DNA from: Thermogladius calderae 1633
GTDB taxonomy: Archaea > Thermoproteota > Thermoprotei_A > Sulfolobales > Desulfurococcaceae
NCBI RefSeq assembly: GCF_000264495.1
Contig: NC_017954.1
Span: 310,001 to 374,000 of the forward strand
Direction of reading: 5' to 3'
DNA length: 64,000 bases
Made by a program: the position numbers and the translations under genes. Under the pieces are notes generated by a model. That model was not told the DNA's origin and did not search any database. It saw only the letters and a program-made list of their open reading frames with translations. This document shows, one piece after another, positions 1-9,319 of this stretch (its first letter is position 1; the number at the start of each line of letters is the position of its first letter).

Positions 1-1
1 G

Positions 2-67
2 TCGTCGAGCGAGAAGAAGCCCAAGCCCGAGGAGAAACCTGAGAAGGGTAAAGAGAAGGGTAAGTAG
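2..67 (+). CDS. C-terminal tail of an upstream protein, cut by the window edge
   Basis: Twenty-one codons are open to TAG at 65-67. They encode a tail made almost entirely of Lys, Glu, Pro and Gly after a short Ser run. The next gene starts two bases downstream, which suggests one transcript. Such low-complexity charged tails occur on many archaeal proteins, so the parent cannot be named. It could also be a chance open frame, but the tight spacing and lack of a promoter before the next gene favour a real gene end. Confidence 0.5.
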   Translation, partial: SSSEKKPKPEEKPEKGKEKGK

Positions 68-69
68 GT

Positions 70-894
70 TTGGGGAATGCTGTTCACGTCGTTCTTCCCT
101 CGAGTGTTTTAACAGTAGAACCCCCTGGGCTGTCTAGGCTTCTCAAAGCCTACCAGATACTGAGGTACACCTCGATATTCGGTGTGGAGAAGGCGGTTTT
201 CTTCAAAGACTTCTCGACCAGCGAAAGAGACCACGGGACTGCGAGGGCCTTTATAGAGAAGGTCTGGAACTACTATAAGACACCCCCTTATCTGAGAAGG
301 AAACTGATCCCGATCGACAGGGATCTGAGAGGCGTGGGGATATTACCGCCTCTTAGGTTGGAGTCCTTTCACGTGTCCAAGAGACCGTATACAGGGCAGG
401 TGAGACCCGCGCTAGTCAAGCGTTCAGCGGATGGCTGTTTTGCCGACATAGGAGTCGGAGAGGACTTCGCCGTCGAAGGAGAGTGTAGAGAGGGAGTTCG
501 GCAGGTGAGAGTAGTAGACCCAGTTAAAAAGGTAGTGGAGTTGACGGAGACAAAACTCTACACGGGTCCAGAGACCGCTTTTAAAAACTCACTGAGGGAA
601 GTATTAGAGGAGTACGCTGGAAAGAGCTTTCTACTCGCTACCGACAGGAGAGGACGGGTACCGTCCCTAGTAACCGATGCTAAGAGAATGTCGGGTAAAA
701 AAGTCGTAGTCCTACTCGGGTCTCCGAGCCACGACCTCTTCGAAATGTCTGTGGCCGAAGGCTTCAACCTGAGGATGTTCGTCGACGACGTGTGGAACAC
801 GATACCTGGCCAGAAAGTTGTTACCGTGAGAACAGAGGAGGCTCTAATCATAACCCTTGGAATAGTCAATATGCTATTGGCCTCGACCACGTGA
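70..894 (+). CDS. SPOUT-class RNA methyltransferase (COG2106/DUF171 family)
   Basis: 274 aa from a TTG that follows the upstream stop by two bases. The C-terminal third carries the trefoil-knot signature of COG2106 SPOUT proteins: a GSPSHDLFEM loop near residues 218-227 and the NTIPGQ...VRTEEALIITL stretch near the end, which form the SAM pocket and knot. Homologues are predicted RNA methyltransferases (the human relative is SPOUT1/C9orf114) and in Crenarchaeota they commonly precede uL3, as here. The exact RNA target is unknown from sequence. An rRNA role fits the neighbourhood, but this is inference. Confidence 0.85.
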   Translation: MGNAVHVVLPSSVLTVEPPGLSRLLKAYQILRYTSIFGVEKAVFFKDFSTSERDHGTARAFIEKVWNYYKTPPYLRRKLIPIDRDLRGVGILPPLRLESFHVSKRPYTGQVRPALVKRSADGCFADIGVGEDFAVEGECREGVRQVRVVDPVKKVVELTETKLYTGPETAFKNSLREVLEEYAGKSFLLATDRRGRVPSLVTDAKRMSGKKVVVLLGSPSHDLFEMSVAEGFNLRMFVDDVWNTIPGQKVVTVRTEEALIITLGIVNMLLASTT

Positions 895-900
895 CGCCCA

Positions 901-936
901 GATGGTGGTCCTGACCTAGCTCGCTAGGAGGTCATC
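901..936. repeat. Palindromic inverted repeat between the SPOUT gene and rpl3
   Basis: TGACCT (912-917) pairs with AGGTCA (929-934), and alternatively CCTAGC (915-920) with GCTAGG (923-928); outer GATG/CATC ends extend the symmetry. It lies directly upstream of the TATA box of rpl3. It could be an operator for the ribosomal operon or a 3' hairpin of the upstream transcript. No function is shown by sequence alone. Confidence 0.5.
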
Positions 937-943
937 TTTAAAA
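936..943 (+). promoter_or_regulatory. Likely TATA box of the uL3 operon
   Basis: CTTTAAAA lies about 43-50 bases before the uL3 ATG, in the only A/T-rich patch of the spacer. Archaeal transcription starts about 25-30 bases downstream of the box, giving a leader of roughly 15-20 bases. Confidence 0.55.
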
Positions 944-985
944 CCTTGTCTAAGTGTTTACATTGAGTAGCCTGGGGTATGCTTA

Positions 986-2176
986 ATGGGTCATAGAAAA
1001 CTAGAAGCGCCGAGACACGGGAGCCTAGGTGTAAGGCCGAGGAAGAGGGCTAGCGAGCTATCAGTACGTGTAAGGACTTGGCCCGCCAAGACGTGGATCG
1101 AGCTACTCGAGGAAAGATACGGGAGCGAAGTCGAGAAACTCAATGTCGTTAAAAGACCCACGCTACTAGCGTTCCCTGTATACAAGGCCGGTATGACCCA
1201 TGCTATGGTCGTAGAGGACAGGCCCCACACGCCTTTAACAGGTAAACCCGTCTTTACACCTGTCACAGCATTAGACGCCCCGCCTATAGTGGTTTTAGGT
1301 CTGAGGACATACGTCTCCGAGAACGGCTCTTTGAAGACCTACGGAGAGGCGTGGAGAAGCCCTGTTAACGCTGTTGCCGAAGTCTTCGAGAAGTTTTACA
1401 AGGACAACCCGTTCTTCAAGGACGCGGCAACCAAGGACATTGTGAGAAAGTACCTCTCTGGTTTAAGGAAGGTCAACCACGGCCTAGTCAAACCGGACCC
1501 GAGCGGTGAGTACGGGTTTAAGTTTATTGAGACGGACTACGAGAGCAGGTTGAAGCAGATCTTGACGGGTGACGTGAAGGCCGTCAGCCTGATCGTCTCG
1601 ACTATACCGGTTCTCTCGGGAATCGGCAAGAAGAAGCCCGAGATCTTCGAGATCAGAGTAGGGGGTGGGAAGATCGACGAGATAACCTCGTACGCCGAAA
1701 AGGTAACCGGAGGGTACGTGAGCGTCACAGACGTCTTCATCGAGGGCCAGCTCGTCGACGTTATAGGCGTAACTAAGGGGAAGGGCTTCCAGGGCGTTAT
1801 AAAGAGGTTTGGTGTAAAGGAGCTACCCAGGTGGCACAAACACAGGAAGGGTAGTAGAAAGATCGGTGCCAGGAGCCCGGGCTTCGGCACGATGAGCGAG
1901 CCGCCTCAAGCAGGCCAAACGGGGTTCCACAGGAGGACGGAGTTGAATAAGCGGATACTCAAGATCGGCGCGAGCGGTCTCGAGGTAGTGCCGAAGGGCG
2001 GGTTCCTACACTACGGCCTGATCTACGGCCCATACATATTAATCGATGGTAGCGTCATAGGGACTGTTAAGAGAGCCCTGTTGCTGAGACACCCCGTTAG
2101 GCCGCCTGCTGGCTGGATACCTTTAACACCCCCGCAAATAACATACCTGAGCCTTGAAAGCAAGCAGGGTGTGTAG
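986..2176 (+). CDS. rpl3: Large-subunit ribosomal protein uL3
   Basis: 396 aa, ATG start. The archaeal/eukaryotic form of L3 begins with the typical MGHRK segment. It has the conserved finger region [17 protein letters not shown] and the basic [20 protein letters not shown] stretch that reaches the peptidyl-transferase centre. It nucleates 50S assembly. It is longer than the roughly 330-360 residues I expect for archaeal L3, with extra sequence around residues 105-170. It opens the S10-like superoperon and is followed two bases later by uL4. Confidence 0.97.
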   Translation: MGHRKLEAPRHGSLGVRPRKRASELSVRVRTWPAKTWIELLEERYGSEVEKLNVVKRPTLLAFPVYKAGMTHAMVVEDRPHTPLTGKPVFTPVTALDAPPIVVLGLRTYVSENGSLKTYGEAWRSPVNAVAEVFEKFYKDNPFFKDAATKDIVRKYLSGLRKVNHGLVKPDPSGEYGFKFIETDYESRLKQILTGDVKAVSLIVSTIPVLSGIGKKKPEIFEIRVGGGKIDEITSYAEKVTGGYVSVTDVFIEGQLVDVIGVTKGKGFQGVIKRFGVKELPRWHKHRKGSRKIGARSPGFGTMSEPPQAGQTGFHRRTELNKRILKIGASGLEVVPKGGFLHYGLIYGPYILIDGSVIGTVKRALLLRHPVRPPAGWIPLTPPQITYLSLESKQGV

Positions 2177-2178
2177 CG

Positions 2179-2997
2179 GTGACCTGGCAACTACTAGTCA
2201 GAGTTTCCTCGTCGGAGAGAAAAAAGGTGGGTGTGCTAGACGAGAACGCTAACAAAGTAGGCGAGATAGAGCTACCTCCAGTATTCAACGTCCCTGTTAG
2301 AGCAGACCTGGTCAGGAGAGCATTCCTAGCGGCCTTCACAGCGAGACTCCAACCCAAGGGTAGGGATCCTCTAGCAGGCAAGAGAACTACTGCCTACAGC
2401 TGGGGTGTAGGGTACGGTATAGCGAGGGTTCCTAGAAACCCTAACGGGAGAGCGAGGTTTGTTGTTAGCGCTAGAGGTGGGCGCGCAGCATTCCCGCCGA
2501 CCCCTGATAGGGTGCTGAGAGAGGAGATCAACAAGAAGGAGAAGGCCCTCGCTCTCGCAAGCGCTTTGGCAGCGACAAGCGATGTCGGGCTGGTCAGGAG
2601 AAGAGGGCACATATTCGGTGTGAACCAGCTACCAGTCGTTTTAGCCGATAGTGTCGAAGACTCTGTCGACTCGACTCAAAAAGCTAGAGAGTTGTTGGTC
2701 AAGCTTGGTCTATGGAGCGACGTGGAGAGGAGCCGGGACGGAACCGGGATAAGGGCTGGTAAAGGGAAGATGAGGGGCAGAAGGTATGTGGAGCCCAAGA
2801 GCATCCTATTCGTTGTGTCCAGTACTGAGAAGCTGTTTGCTAAGGCTGTAAGGAACTTGCCGGGAGTCGACGTAGCTACGCCCAAAGACCTAAGCGTCCT
2901 TCACCTCGCCCCGGGTGGCGTACCAGGAAGGCTCACCGTCTTCACGAAGAGCGCTCTTGAGGAGATAGGAAGGCGGTTCGAGGTGATATCCCTGTGA
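2179..2997 (+). CDS. rpl4: Large-subunit ribosomal protein uL4
   Basis: 272 aa from a GTG two bases after the uL3 stop. The extended loop that lines the exit tunnel is visible as a Gly/Arg-rich segment ([17 protein letters not shown], then GGRAAFPP) near residues 68-110, and the C-terminal archaeal domain follows ([17 protein letters not shown]-like motif at about 190-210). It binds 23S rRNA domain I. Its stop overlaps the uL23 start, showing translational coupling. Confidence 0.97.
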   Translation: MTWQLLVRVSSSERKKVGVLDENANKVGEIELPPVFNVPVRADLVRRAFLAAFTARLQPKGRDPLAGKRTTAYSWGVGYGIARVPRNPNGRARFVVSARGGRAAFPPTPDRVLREEINKKEKALALASALAATSDVGLVRRRGHIFGVNQLPVVLADSVEDSVDSTQKARELLVKLGLWSDVERSRDGTGIRAGKGKMRGRRYVEPKSILFVVSSTEKLFAKAVRNLPGVDVATPKDLSVLHLAPGGVPGRLTVFTKSALEEIGRRFEVISL

Positions 2998-3266
2998 GCG
3001 AGCAGGACAGGTTGGCTAAAGTCATCATCAGGCCCGTCCACAGCGAGAAGGCCTTGACACTCATAGACAAGAACAATACACTAGTATTCATAGTCGACAG
3101 AACCGCTAATAAGACTCTCATAAAAGAGGCCGTTGAAAAGCTCTTCAACGTTAAAGTAGTTAGGGTTAATACGGTGATCACGCCTAGAGGTGAAAAGAAG
3201 GCTTACGTCAAGCTGGCCAGCGAGTACAAGGCTAGCGATGTAGCCACCCAATTAGGCTTACTGTGA
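2994..3266 (+). CDS. rpl23: Large-subunit ribosomal protein uL23
   Basis: 90 aa from a GTG that overlaps the uL4 stop by four bases. It starts with the family segment [19 protein letters not shown] and has the Lys-rich strand [21 protein letters not shown]. uL23 sits at the polypeptide exit site and is the docking point for SRP and the Sec translocon, both partly encoded further along in this window (FtsY, SecY, SecE). Length is normal for archaea. Confidence 0.96.
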   Translation: MSEQDRLAKVIIRPVHSEKALTLIDKNNTLVFIVDRTANKTLIKEAVEKLFNVKVVRVNTVITPRGEKKAYVKLASEYKASDVATQLGLL

Positions 3267-3276
3267 GGTGGGTTGT

Positions 3277-3993
3277 ATGGGTAAGAGGATTCTCACCCAG
3301 AGAATGGGTAGGGGCTCACCTACATTCAGGAGTCCGGGACACTTACATATCGCCCCTGCTAAGTATCCCCAACTACCCGTAGACAAGACCTTTAAAGGGA
3401 AAGTCGTAGACCTAGTTCACGACCCTGGCAGGTGGGTGCCACTCGCTAGAGTAGTACTAGAGACGGGTGAAGAGTTCTATATTCCAGCAGTAGAGGGGAT
3501 GTACGTAGGACAGGTGATCGAGGTAGGTCCTGAGGCCAAGATCGAGAACGGTAACATCCTACCAGTAGGTAAGATACCCGAGGGTACTCAAGTCGCCAAC
3601 ATAGAGAAAAACCCTGGTGATGGAGGGAGGTATGCTAGGGCTGGCGGGACGTATGCTGTGGTTGTGGGGAGGTCGGGGAACAGGACGCAGATACAGTTGC
3701 CTAGCGGGCGTGTAGTCGAGGTATCTAACGAGGCTAGGGCCACTATAGGCGTGATAGCTGGAGGAGGTAGGGTCGAGAAGCCGCTCTTGAAGGCTGGTGC
3801 TTCCTACTACAAGTGGAAGGCAAAGGCCCACAAGTGGCCTAGAGTACGCGGTCTCGCGATGAACCCCGTCTCGCACCCACATGGAGGCGGTAGGCACGTA
3901 GGTAGGCCTACTACGGTCGCTAGGAACACCCCGCCCGGTAGGAAGGTCGGTCACATAGCGGCGAGAAGGACTGGGAGAAGAAAGGGTAAATAA
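3277..3993 (+). CDS. rpl2: Large-subunit ribosomal protein uL2
   Basis: 238 aa. I chose ATG 3277 rather than the GTG nine bases upstream because the family begins MGKRI and GAGGTG (3265-3270) is then correctly spaced as a ribosome binding site. The C-terminal motif [17 protein letters not shown] is the conserved segment next to the peptidyl-transferase centre, with the essential histidine. Normally uS19 follows directly. Here a short T run (3996-4000) and an unrelated two-gene unit come next. Confidence 0.97.
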   Translation: MGKRILTQRMGRGSPTFRSPGHLHIAPAKYPQLPVDKTFKGKVVDLVHDPGRWVPLARVVLETGEEFYIPAVEGMYVGQVIEVGPEAKIENGNILPVGKIPEGTQVANIEKNPGDGGRYARAGGTYAVVVGRSGNRTQIQLPSGRVVEVSNEARATIGVIAGGGRVEKPLLKAGASYYKWKAKAHKWPRVRGLAMNPVSHPHGGGRHVGRPTTVARNTPPGRKVGHIAARRTGRRKGK

Positions 3994-3995
3994 CC

Positions 3996-4000
3996 TTTTT
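3996..4000 (+). terminator. Short T run after uL2, possible terminator
   Basis: Five T residues follow the uL2 stop within three bases. Archaeal RNA polymerase can terminate at such runs without a hairpin. This would separate the first ribosomal block from the AAA+/VWA pair, but a five-base run is weak evidence. Confidence 0.3.
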
Positions 4001-4054
4001 ACACAATGCTGTTCTGGAAAAAGAGCTCACACCTGCTCATAGGTCTCGGTCGAG

Positions 4055-4990
4055 ATGGCAATTAACGGCGATAAAGCCACTGACCCGATAGTAAGTAAAG
4101 TCCGTGAGATCTACTCCCAGACTATCCGGAAGTACCCGGTGATAAGAAACCCGCCCGATATTATCAGGTATCTTAGGGAGCACTTCAAGCTCATAGTTAA
4201 ACCGTATATAGTGTATATCACAGTGGCGGCGTTCTTAAACAACAGACCTGTCCTGTTCGAGGGGCCGCCTGGTACCGGGAAAACAGAAATAGGAGAGGCG
4301 ATTTTAAGCCTCTGGAGCGGCAAGTCGGCGTTCATCCTGCCCTGTAGCGAAAACTACGACGAGTACCGTGTCATAGGGGACTTTCACCCCGCGATGGCGA
4401 TGAGCAAGGGCTTCAACGAGGAGAGCTTTATACCGAGACCCCTACTAGCAGCCATGATACTTGGCACAGGGGTCTTAATAGACGACATAAGGAGGAGTAG
4501 CGAAGAGTTCCAGAACCTCTTGCTGGATATAATAGATAAGAGGAGGATCATAATCCCGGAGCTGAAGCGGGTGTACTACCAGAAGGATGACGGCTTTCAG
4601 ATCATTCTCACGAGCAACCCCTACGACATAGCACAGGGTGAGCTGAGCGACGCTTTTCTGAGGCGGGTTGTCAGGGTGGAGTTCAAGTACCCGACCCTCG
4701 AGGAGGAGTTCGAGGTGATAAAGTTGAGGCTAGGAGACCTGGTTAATAGACTAGAGCCCAGGCTGATCGAGGAGGCTCTTCAAATAGTCAGGACCCTTCG
4801 CCAGAAAGCCGTGTACAAGCCGGGTATTTCAGATAGCGTCATGTGGCTTACGCTAGCCTCCCTACTCGCAGAGGCGCGGGGGCTAGACAAGGCTGGCAGA
4901 AACGAGTTAGCAGATGCAGGTAGGGCAGTACTGCTCAAGAACGTCGAGGACGAGGCGTTGTTGAATGAGCTACTACCAACACGTGAGTGA
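4055..4990 (+). CDS. MoxR/CoxD-like AAA+ ATPase
   Basis: 311 aa. Walker A is GPPGTGKTE at 70-78, Walker B GVLIDDI at 139-145 (second acidic residue is Asp rather than the usual Glu), sensor 1 TSNP at 186-189, and candidate arginine fingers are in SDAFLRRVVR near 198-207. The RSSEEFQNLL...IIIPEL segment after Walker B resembles CoxD, the ATPase that helps mature the CO dehydrogenase cofactor. MoxR ATPases remodel target proteins with a VWA partner, and that partner overlaps this gene by 26 bases. No CO dehydrogenase or other metalloenzyme gene is nearby; the pair lies inside the ribosomal superoperon, so its client is unknown. Confidence 0.88.
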   Translation: MAINGDKATDPIVSKVREIYSQTIRKYPVIRNPPDIIRYLREHFKLIVKPYIVYITVAAFLNNRPVLFEGPPGTGKTEIGEAILSLWSGKSAFILPCSENYDEYRVIGDFHPAMAMSKGFNEESFIPRPLLAAMILGTGVLIDDIRRSSEEFQNLLLDIIDKRRIIIPELKRVYYQKDDGFQIILTSNPYDIAQGELSDAFLRRVVRVEFKYPTLEEEFEVIKLRLGDLVNRLEPRLIEEALQIVRTLRQKAVYKPGISDSVMWLTLASLLAEARGLDKAGRNELADAGRAVLLKNVEDEALLNELLPTRE

Positions 4991-6806
4991 CGGGTTCAAC
5001 AGCCTAGTAAACAAGGTCCTCGACGAACTATACGAGAAGGTGAAGAGTGCGGAGAGAATCCCAACGGGACAGCTCGAGGACTTAGCGAGGATAAGGTTGA
5101 CGCTCGAGCTCTTAAACTACGAGAAGGGCGCGGTAAAGAGCGAGGTAATAGAGGAGTTCTACAAGTCCAACCTTGCGGAGCAAGAGCTAGCAGGCTATGG
5201 GGGCTGGCTCTATATACCGGGTAAAGAGAGTATTCACAGAGTCCTGTCCAACAAGGGTAGGAGGCTGAGGCTAGGCGATGTCATCAGGGAGGGCACAGCA
5301 GAGGAGGTTCTTAACTACGTGTGGTTCAGGGCGAACAAAGTCCTTTACAGAGACAAGAGCGGTAAGCTCGTCATGGACAGGAATGGAGCCTATAGGGCCT
5401 TTGCGGAGGAGAGACCAATAACGGCTAGGGACGTACTTAAGTACCTGAAAGAAGTTCCAAGTAGGTACTGGGCCAGTGTGATAACGAGCGACCTACTCAC
5501 GTCGTTGGACTATGACGAGATCGAAGAGCTTGTAAGATATTATTACGGTCACAATAAGACTGTGGACAAGAGAGTCCTAGACTTTGTGTTAACAAAAGCT
5601 AGTGGGACCGGTGGTAAGGACGATAAGCTAGGCGTTGTACTGCGTCTGTCAAAAAAGCTGGGTAAGCAGGCGTCTAACAAGATGAGGACGCTGGTAGACG
5701 AGCTAGTGTCTACAACCGACTTGAAAGACATAGAGAAACAACCCCTCGCAGAGAGGTGGAGCATCGTGTCTAGCCTCTACAGGGATAGCAGGCTCAGGAG
5801 CAGAATGTCTACGCTCTCACCACTATCTCTAGCCGGTTTGACGAGCGTAGAGAAACTAGACGACATCACAAGAAACAAGGCCCTGCTCGGCAAGGCTCTT
5901 AGACACTACTTAAACTACGTAGTGACCAGTGACCAGGCCGAGAGACAAGCCGCCTTGTACTACGCAGGAAAAATAGAGCCCTCTGCCCTTGAGCCACAAT
6001 ACAGAGCGATTCTAGAGAGGATACTGAGCGACGACCAGAGGCTTCTACTTCACCTGGTCTCGAAACTCTATCCAGACGACACCTTGGAGCTGATTTCAAT
6101 GAAATTGTCGGACGTTTCCTCAACGAGAGGCCTCGACTACGCTGTACTAGAAAGGGCAATAAAACTGGGTTGCCGGGTCTTCGAGAGGGCGCGGCGCGGT
6201 TTACCGATCGGGGGCAGAAAAGTCAGGTCCGCCAAGGGGAGGCTCGATGTCAGGTCAACAGTATTCAACTACACTAGGTTTAACTACAAAATGGTATTCG
6301 AGGATTCGCCTAGGAAGAAGAGCATTACGGCCGTTGTAGACGTCAGTGGTAGTATGCTTAGGTACAGTATGTGGACGCTGGTAGCGCTGGCTAGCGTAAT
6401 AGAGCTTGTAGACAAGATAGTCTTGTTCTGGGATAGAACCGAGGTCGTGAAACCTCCTGTGAAGAAGACAAGGCCCCTCATCTACAGGTTCCTTGAGAGA
6501 GTCTACACGCAGAGGTTCAAGGGGTATACGAATATCAGCCAGGCTATTAGAGTGGCGGTAAGTAGACACCCCGGGAGGGTGGTAGTTCTCGTGTCCGATC
6601 TTCAGCAGACCGTAAGAGACGTAGATCCCTGGCTGGAAGTGCGGAACCTGGTCGATAGAGGCATTAGAGTAGTCGTGGTCGCGCCGCCGAGGCACAATAG
6701 AGATGTCTTGAGGAGGCTCGAGAGTATAGGTTGCGAGACGGTAATCGTTAAAAATCCCAGCAAGATACCCATTTACCTTAAAAAGAGGTTAAACATTAAA
6801 ATCTAG
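4965..6806 (+). CDS. CoxE-like VWA-domain protein, partner of the AAA+ ATPase
   Basis: 613 aa, ATG start overlapping the ATPase gene by 26 bases. Residues 1-440 are a charged, mostly helical region without a domain I recognise. The C-terminal third is a von Willebrand A domain with an intact metal site: DVSGSM at 459-464, Thr at about 522 (GYTNI) and Asp at about 545 (VSDLQQ). A basic patch ([21 protein letters not shown]) precedes it, as in CoxE. MoxR/VWA pairs act as metal-dependent chaperones. The location between uL2 and uS19 hints at a role in ribosome or translation-factor assembly, which is inference only. Confidence 0.88.
   Translation: MSYYQHVSDGFNSLVNKVLDELYEKVKSAERIPTGQLEDLARIRLTLELLNYEKGAVKSEVIEEFYKSNLAEQELAGYGGWLYIPGKESIHRVLSNKGRRLRLGDVIREGTAEEVLNYVWFRANKVLYRDKSGKLVMDRNGAYRAFAEERPITARDVLKYLKEVPSRYWASVITSDLLTSLDYDEIEELVRYYYGHNKTVDKRVLDFVLTKASGTGGKDDKLGVVLRLSKKLGKQASNKMRTLVDELVSTTDLKDIEKQPLAERWSIVSSLYRDSRLRSRMSTLSPLSLAGLTSVEKLDDITRNKALLGKALRHYLNYVVTSDQAERQAALYYAGKIEPSALEPQYRAILERILSDDQRLLLHLVSKLYPDDTLELISMKLSDVSSTRGLDYAVLERAIKLGCRVFERARRGLPIGGRKVRSAKGRLDVRSTVFNYTRFNYKMVFEDSPRKKSITAVVDVSGSMLRYSMWTLVALASVIELVDKIVLFWDRTEVVKPPVKKTRPLIYRFLERVYTQRFKGYTNISQAIRVAVSRHPGRVVVLVSDLQQTVRDVDPWLEVRNLVDRGIRVVVVAPPRHNRDVLRRLESIGCETVIVKNPSKIPIYLKKRLNIKI
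6795..6802 (+). promoter_or_regulatory. Likely TATA box restarting the ribosomal operon before uS19
   Basis: ATTAAAAT lies at the very end of the VWA gene, about 46-53 bases before the uS19 start. It would allow uS19 and the genes after it to be transcribed independently of the inserted AAA+/VWA pair. Confidence 0.5.
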
Positions 6807-6847
6807 ACGCAGGCATATCAGGATCGAGTGCTTACAGGTGTGTTAGT

Positions 6848-7285
6848 GTGTCTTTGGACTTGAAGGAGATGCCGCCCGAGTGGAAGAAGTTCAGGTACAG
6901 GGGGAAGACCCTCGAGGAGCTACTGTCAATGCCGATGGACGAGCTGATCGAGCTGTTGCCAGCCAGGGCTAGGAGGAGCCTGAAGAGAGGGTTCACGAAG
7001 GCCCAGATCAGATTGCTCGCGAAGATAAGGAAGATCAGACAGAACCCCGATCTCGCGAAGAAAGCCGTTATAAAAACCCACGTGAGGGACATGGTCGTGT
7101 TACCCGAGATGGTGGGATTGACGATAGCCGTTTACAACGGAAAAGAGTTCGTCCCAGTGAAGGTGACCCCCGAGATGATAGGACACTACCTTGGCGAGTT
7201 CAGCCCGACGACCAAGAAGGTCGTCCACGGAGAGCCGGGTCTTAAGGCGACCCGGAGCAGTATGTTCGTAGCCCTGAAGACGTAG
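6848..7285 (+). CDS. rps19: Small-subunit ribosomal protein uS19
   Basis: 145 aa, GTG start. It has the archaeal N-terminal extension ([21 protein letters not shown]) and the core motifs [21 protein letters not shown] and LGEFSPTT. It binds the 30S head next to uS13. In other archaea it directly follows uL2; here it is displaced by about 2.8 kb and has its own upstream TATA-like box. uL22 follows after nine bases. Confidence 0.96.
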   Translation: MSLDLKEMPPEWKKFRYRGKTLEELLSMPMDELIELLPARARRSLKRGFTKAQIRLLAKIRKIRQNPDLAKKAVIKTHVRDMVVLPEMVGLTIAVYNGKEFVPVKVTPEMIGHYLGEFSPTTKKVVHGEPGLKATRSSMFVALKT

Positions 7286-7294
7286 GGTGGTCCT

Positions 7295-7768
7295 ATGCCG
7301 ACTTGGCACTACTCATTACAGTTGAGAGACGAGTCGAAAATCGCAAAGGCTGTTAGGTACGATATACCAGTCTCTATAAAGTACATGAGAGAAGTTGTTT
7401 CAGTCCTCAGAGGGATGAAACTAAAGGACGCCAAGACACTTCTGGAAAACGTCGTCAAACTAAAAGAGCCGATCCCGTTCAGGAGGTACCACGGCAAAGT
7501 CAGCCATAAGAGAGGGCTGGCCGACAAGTACGGTTGGCCTGCCGGCAGGTACCCGGTTAAGGCGGCGAAGTTCCTCCTCGAACTCCTCGAGAACGTGGAG
7601 GCAAATGCCGAAAACAAGGGGTTAGACAAGGACAAGCTGGTAATAATACACATAGCAGCACACAAAGGGATCACGCTTAAGAGGTACATGCCCAGGGCTT
7701 TTGGTAGGGCAACTCCCAAGTTCCGTAGAACAACTAATGTGGAGGTCATAGTTAGAGAGGCGAGCTGA
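7295..7768 (+). CDS. rpl22: Large-subunit ribosomal protein uL22
   Basis: 157 aa, ATG start preceded by GGTGG. Family features include the ISIKYMREVVSVLRG-like helix near residue 25 and the long hairpin with HKGITLKRYMPRAFGRAT that lines the exit tunnel (near 123-140). An archaeal insertion (RYHGKVSHKRGLADKYGWPA) is present at about 65-85. Next gene uS3 begins one base after its stop. Confidence 0.96.
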   Translation: MPTWHYSLQLRDESKIAKAVRYDIPVSIKYMREVVSVLRGMKLKDAKTLLENVVKLKEPIPFRRYHGKVSHKRGLADKYGWPAGRYPVKAAKFLLELLENVEANAENKGLDKDKLVIIHIAAHKGITLKRYMPRAFGRATPKFRRTTNVEVIVREAS

Positions 7769-7769
7769 C

Positions 7770-8456
7770 ATGGTGGGCTCGAGGGTAAAACAGTACTTCA
7801 TAAACCTTGGGCTGAAGAAGACGATGATCGACCAGTTCCTAGCGAGCTACTTCGTTGACGCGGGCTACGCAGGAGTAGAGCTCTACAAGACCCCCACAGG
7901 GCACAGAGTTGTGATATACGCTGAGTACCCTGGGAGGCTGATCGGTAGGGGAGGCTCGGTGATCAGGAAGCTCACAGCGATCTTCCAGACGAGGTTCGGG
8001 CTGGAGAACGTAAACATCACGGTTTCCCCAGTGACGGACGCAGACCTGAACGCCAGAGTCGTCGCGTTCCGCATAGTTAGAGCCCTCGAGAAAGAGATAC
8101 CTTACAGAAGAGTTATGATGGCCATGCTAAAGAGGATTATGGACGCGGGAGCGCTCGGGGCCGAGATCGTGATCAGCGGTAAACTCAGAGGCGAGAGAGC
8201 AACATACGAGAAGATGAGAACCGGGAAAATCTACAAGGCGGGGGACCTAGTCGACTACATAGTGGACAGGGCTGTTGCCAAGACTCTACTAAAGCCTGGT
8301 ATATTCGGTGTCGAGGTAATCATAGTCAAACCGTCTATCCCGCTACCGGACCAGGTCGAGCTGAAACAGCTGAAACCCGAGGAGTTGCAAGAACTGGCGC
8401 AGCCCCAGGTCAAAGGGGAGGCACCAGTAGGGGGTGGTAGTAGTGAAGGCCAGTGA
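7770..8456 (+). CDS. rps3: Small-subunit ribosomal protein uS3
   Basis: 228 aa. The N-terminal KH domain has the RNA-binding loop IGRGG at 58-62, and the C-terminal uS3 domain includes GAEIVISGKLRGERA near 130-144. The protein forms part of the mRNA entry channel with helicase activity. The C-terminus is Pro/Gly-rich and its last codons overlap the uL29 start region. Confidence 0.97.
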   Translation: MVGSRVKQYFINLGLKKTMIDQFLASYFVDAGYAGVELYKTPTGHRVVIYAEYPGRLIGRGGSVIRKLTAIFQTRFGLENVNITVSPVTDADLNARVVAFRIVRALEKEIPYRRVMMAMLKRIMDAGALGAEIVISGKLRGERATYEKMRTGKIYKAGDLVDYIVDRAVAKTLLKPGIFGVEVIIVKPSIPLPDQVELKQLKPEELQELAQPQVKGEAPVGGGSSEGQ

Positions 8457-8703
8457 AATAAGGAAAATGCCGCCCGAGGAGAGAGTCAGGAAACTCATAG
8501 AGCTCAGGATAGAGCTGGTCAAGCTGAAAATGCAGTCGAGGGTGGGGACTCTCACCAATACTAGTAGAATTAGGAACATTAAGAGGGACATTGCCAGAAT
8601 CCTCACGGTTATGAGAGAGGAAGCCTCGAGAGAGAGCTCTGTAGAAGAGACCACTAGAGAGAGGACTAGTGAAGGTAGTCCAGCAGTTGAGAATAAACAG
8701 TAA
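8443..8703 (+). CDS. rpl29: Large-subunit ribosomal protein uL29
   Basis: 86 aa from GTG 8443, giving MKASEIRKM, the usual archaeal N-terminus; a GTG nine bases upstream is also possible. The compact helical hairpin ends near residue 65 (NTSRIRNIKRDIARILTV), followed by a Glu/Ser-rich tail of about 20 residues that overlaps the start of rnp1. uL29 sits beside uL23 at the tunnel exit. It overlaps the uS3 gene by 14 bases. Confidence 0.93.
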   Translation: MKASEIRKMPPEERVRKLIELRIELVKLKMQSRVGTLTNTSRIRNIKRDIARILTVMREEASRESSVEETTRERTSEGSPAVENKQ

Positions 8704-8974
8704 GAACATTCTTTTCCACGAGATAATAGGCCTAAGAGTGAGGGTCTTATCCTATACTGACACCAACCTCAACGGGCTCGAAGGAGTAGTGATAGATGAG
8801 ACCTTGAAAACTCTTCTCATAGAGACCGCGGAGGGCAGAAGGATCAGGGTTTTTAAACCGAGCGGTGTATTTGAATTCAAGCTCCCACACGGCGAGGTAG
8901 TGGTTATAAAGGGGGATTTAATTTTAGGTAGACCAGCTGAAAGGCTTAAGAGGTTGAAGAGGCGGTTAAAGTGA
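8669..8974 (+). CDS. rnp1: RNase P protein component 1 (Rpp29/Pop4 homologue)
   Basis: 101 aa, GTG start overlapping uL29 by 35 bases. The Sm-like barrel of archaeal Rpp29 is recognisable: NILFHEIIGLRVRVLSYTD, then LNGLEGVVIDETLKTLLIE and the VFKPSGVFEFKLP segment. With Rpp21 (Rnp4, encoded at 41.0 kb) it binds the specificity domain of RNase P RNA. Placement between uL29 and uS17 is the standard archaeal arrangement, which makes the assignment secure. Confidence 0.92.
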   Translation: MKVVQQLRINSKNILFHEIIGLRVRVLSYTDTNLNGLEGVVIDETLKTLLIETAEGRRIRVFKPSGVFEFKLPHGEVVVIKGDLILGRPAERLKRLKRRLK

Positions 8975-9318
8975 GCGCTGCGCAGGTCCGGGACGTGGGT
9001 ATAAGGGGCGTGGAGCCTCCCAGCGAGACTTGTAATGACCCTAAATGTCCATGGCACGGTCACCTGAAAGTCCGCGGCGTTATTTTGACTGGTGTTGTTA
9101 AGAGCGCGAAGATGCAGAAGACGGTTGTTGTAAGGCACGACTACTTGTACTACGACCCGAAGTACAAAAGATACGAGAGGAGGCATAAACACATCCACGC
9201 ACACCTACCACCCTGTATTAAAGTCAGAGAAGGAGATGTTGTAGTAATCGGCGAGACAAGGCCTTTAGCCAAGAGCGTATCTTTCGTAGTCCTAGGTGTT
9301 GTGAAGAAAGGTGGTTGA
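8971..9318 (+). CDS. rps17: Small-subunit ribosomal protein uS17
   Basis: 115 aa, GTG start overlapping rnp1 by four bases. The OB-fold core contains [20 protein letters not shown] and the [25 protein letters not shown] segment. The archaeal N-terminal extension carries C21, C26, H29 and H31 ([13 protein letters not shown]), a plausible metal-binding set; zinc binding is inferred, not shown. It binds 16S rRNA early in assembly. Confidence 0.96.
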   Translation: MSAAQVRDVGIRGVEPPSETCNDPKCPWHGHLKVRGVILTGVVKSAKMQKTVVVRHDYLYYDPKYKRYERRHKHIHAHLPPCIKVREGDVVVIGETRPLAKSVSFVVLGVVKKGG

Positions 9319-9319
9319 G

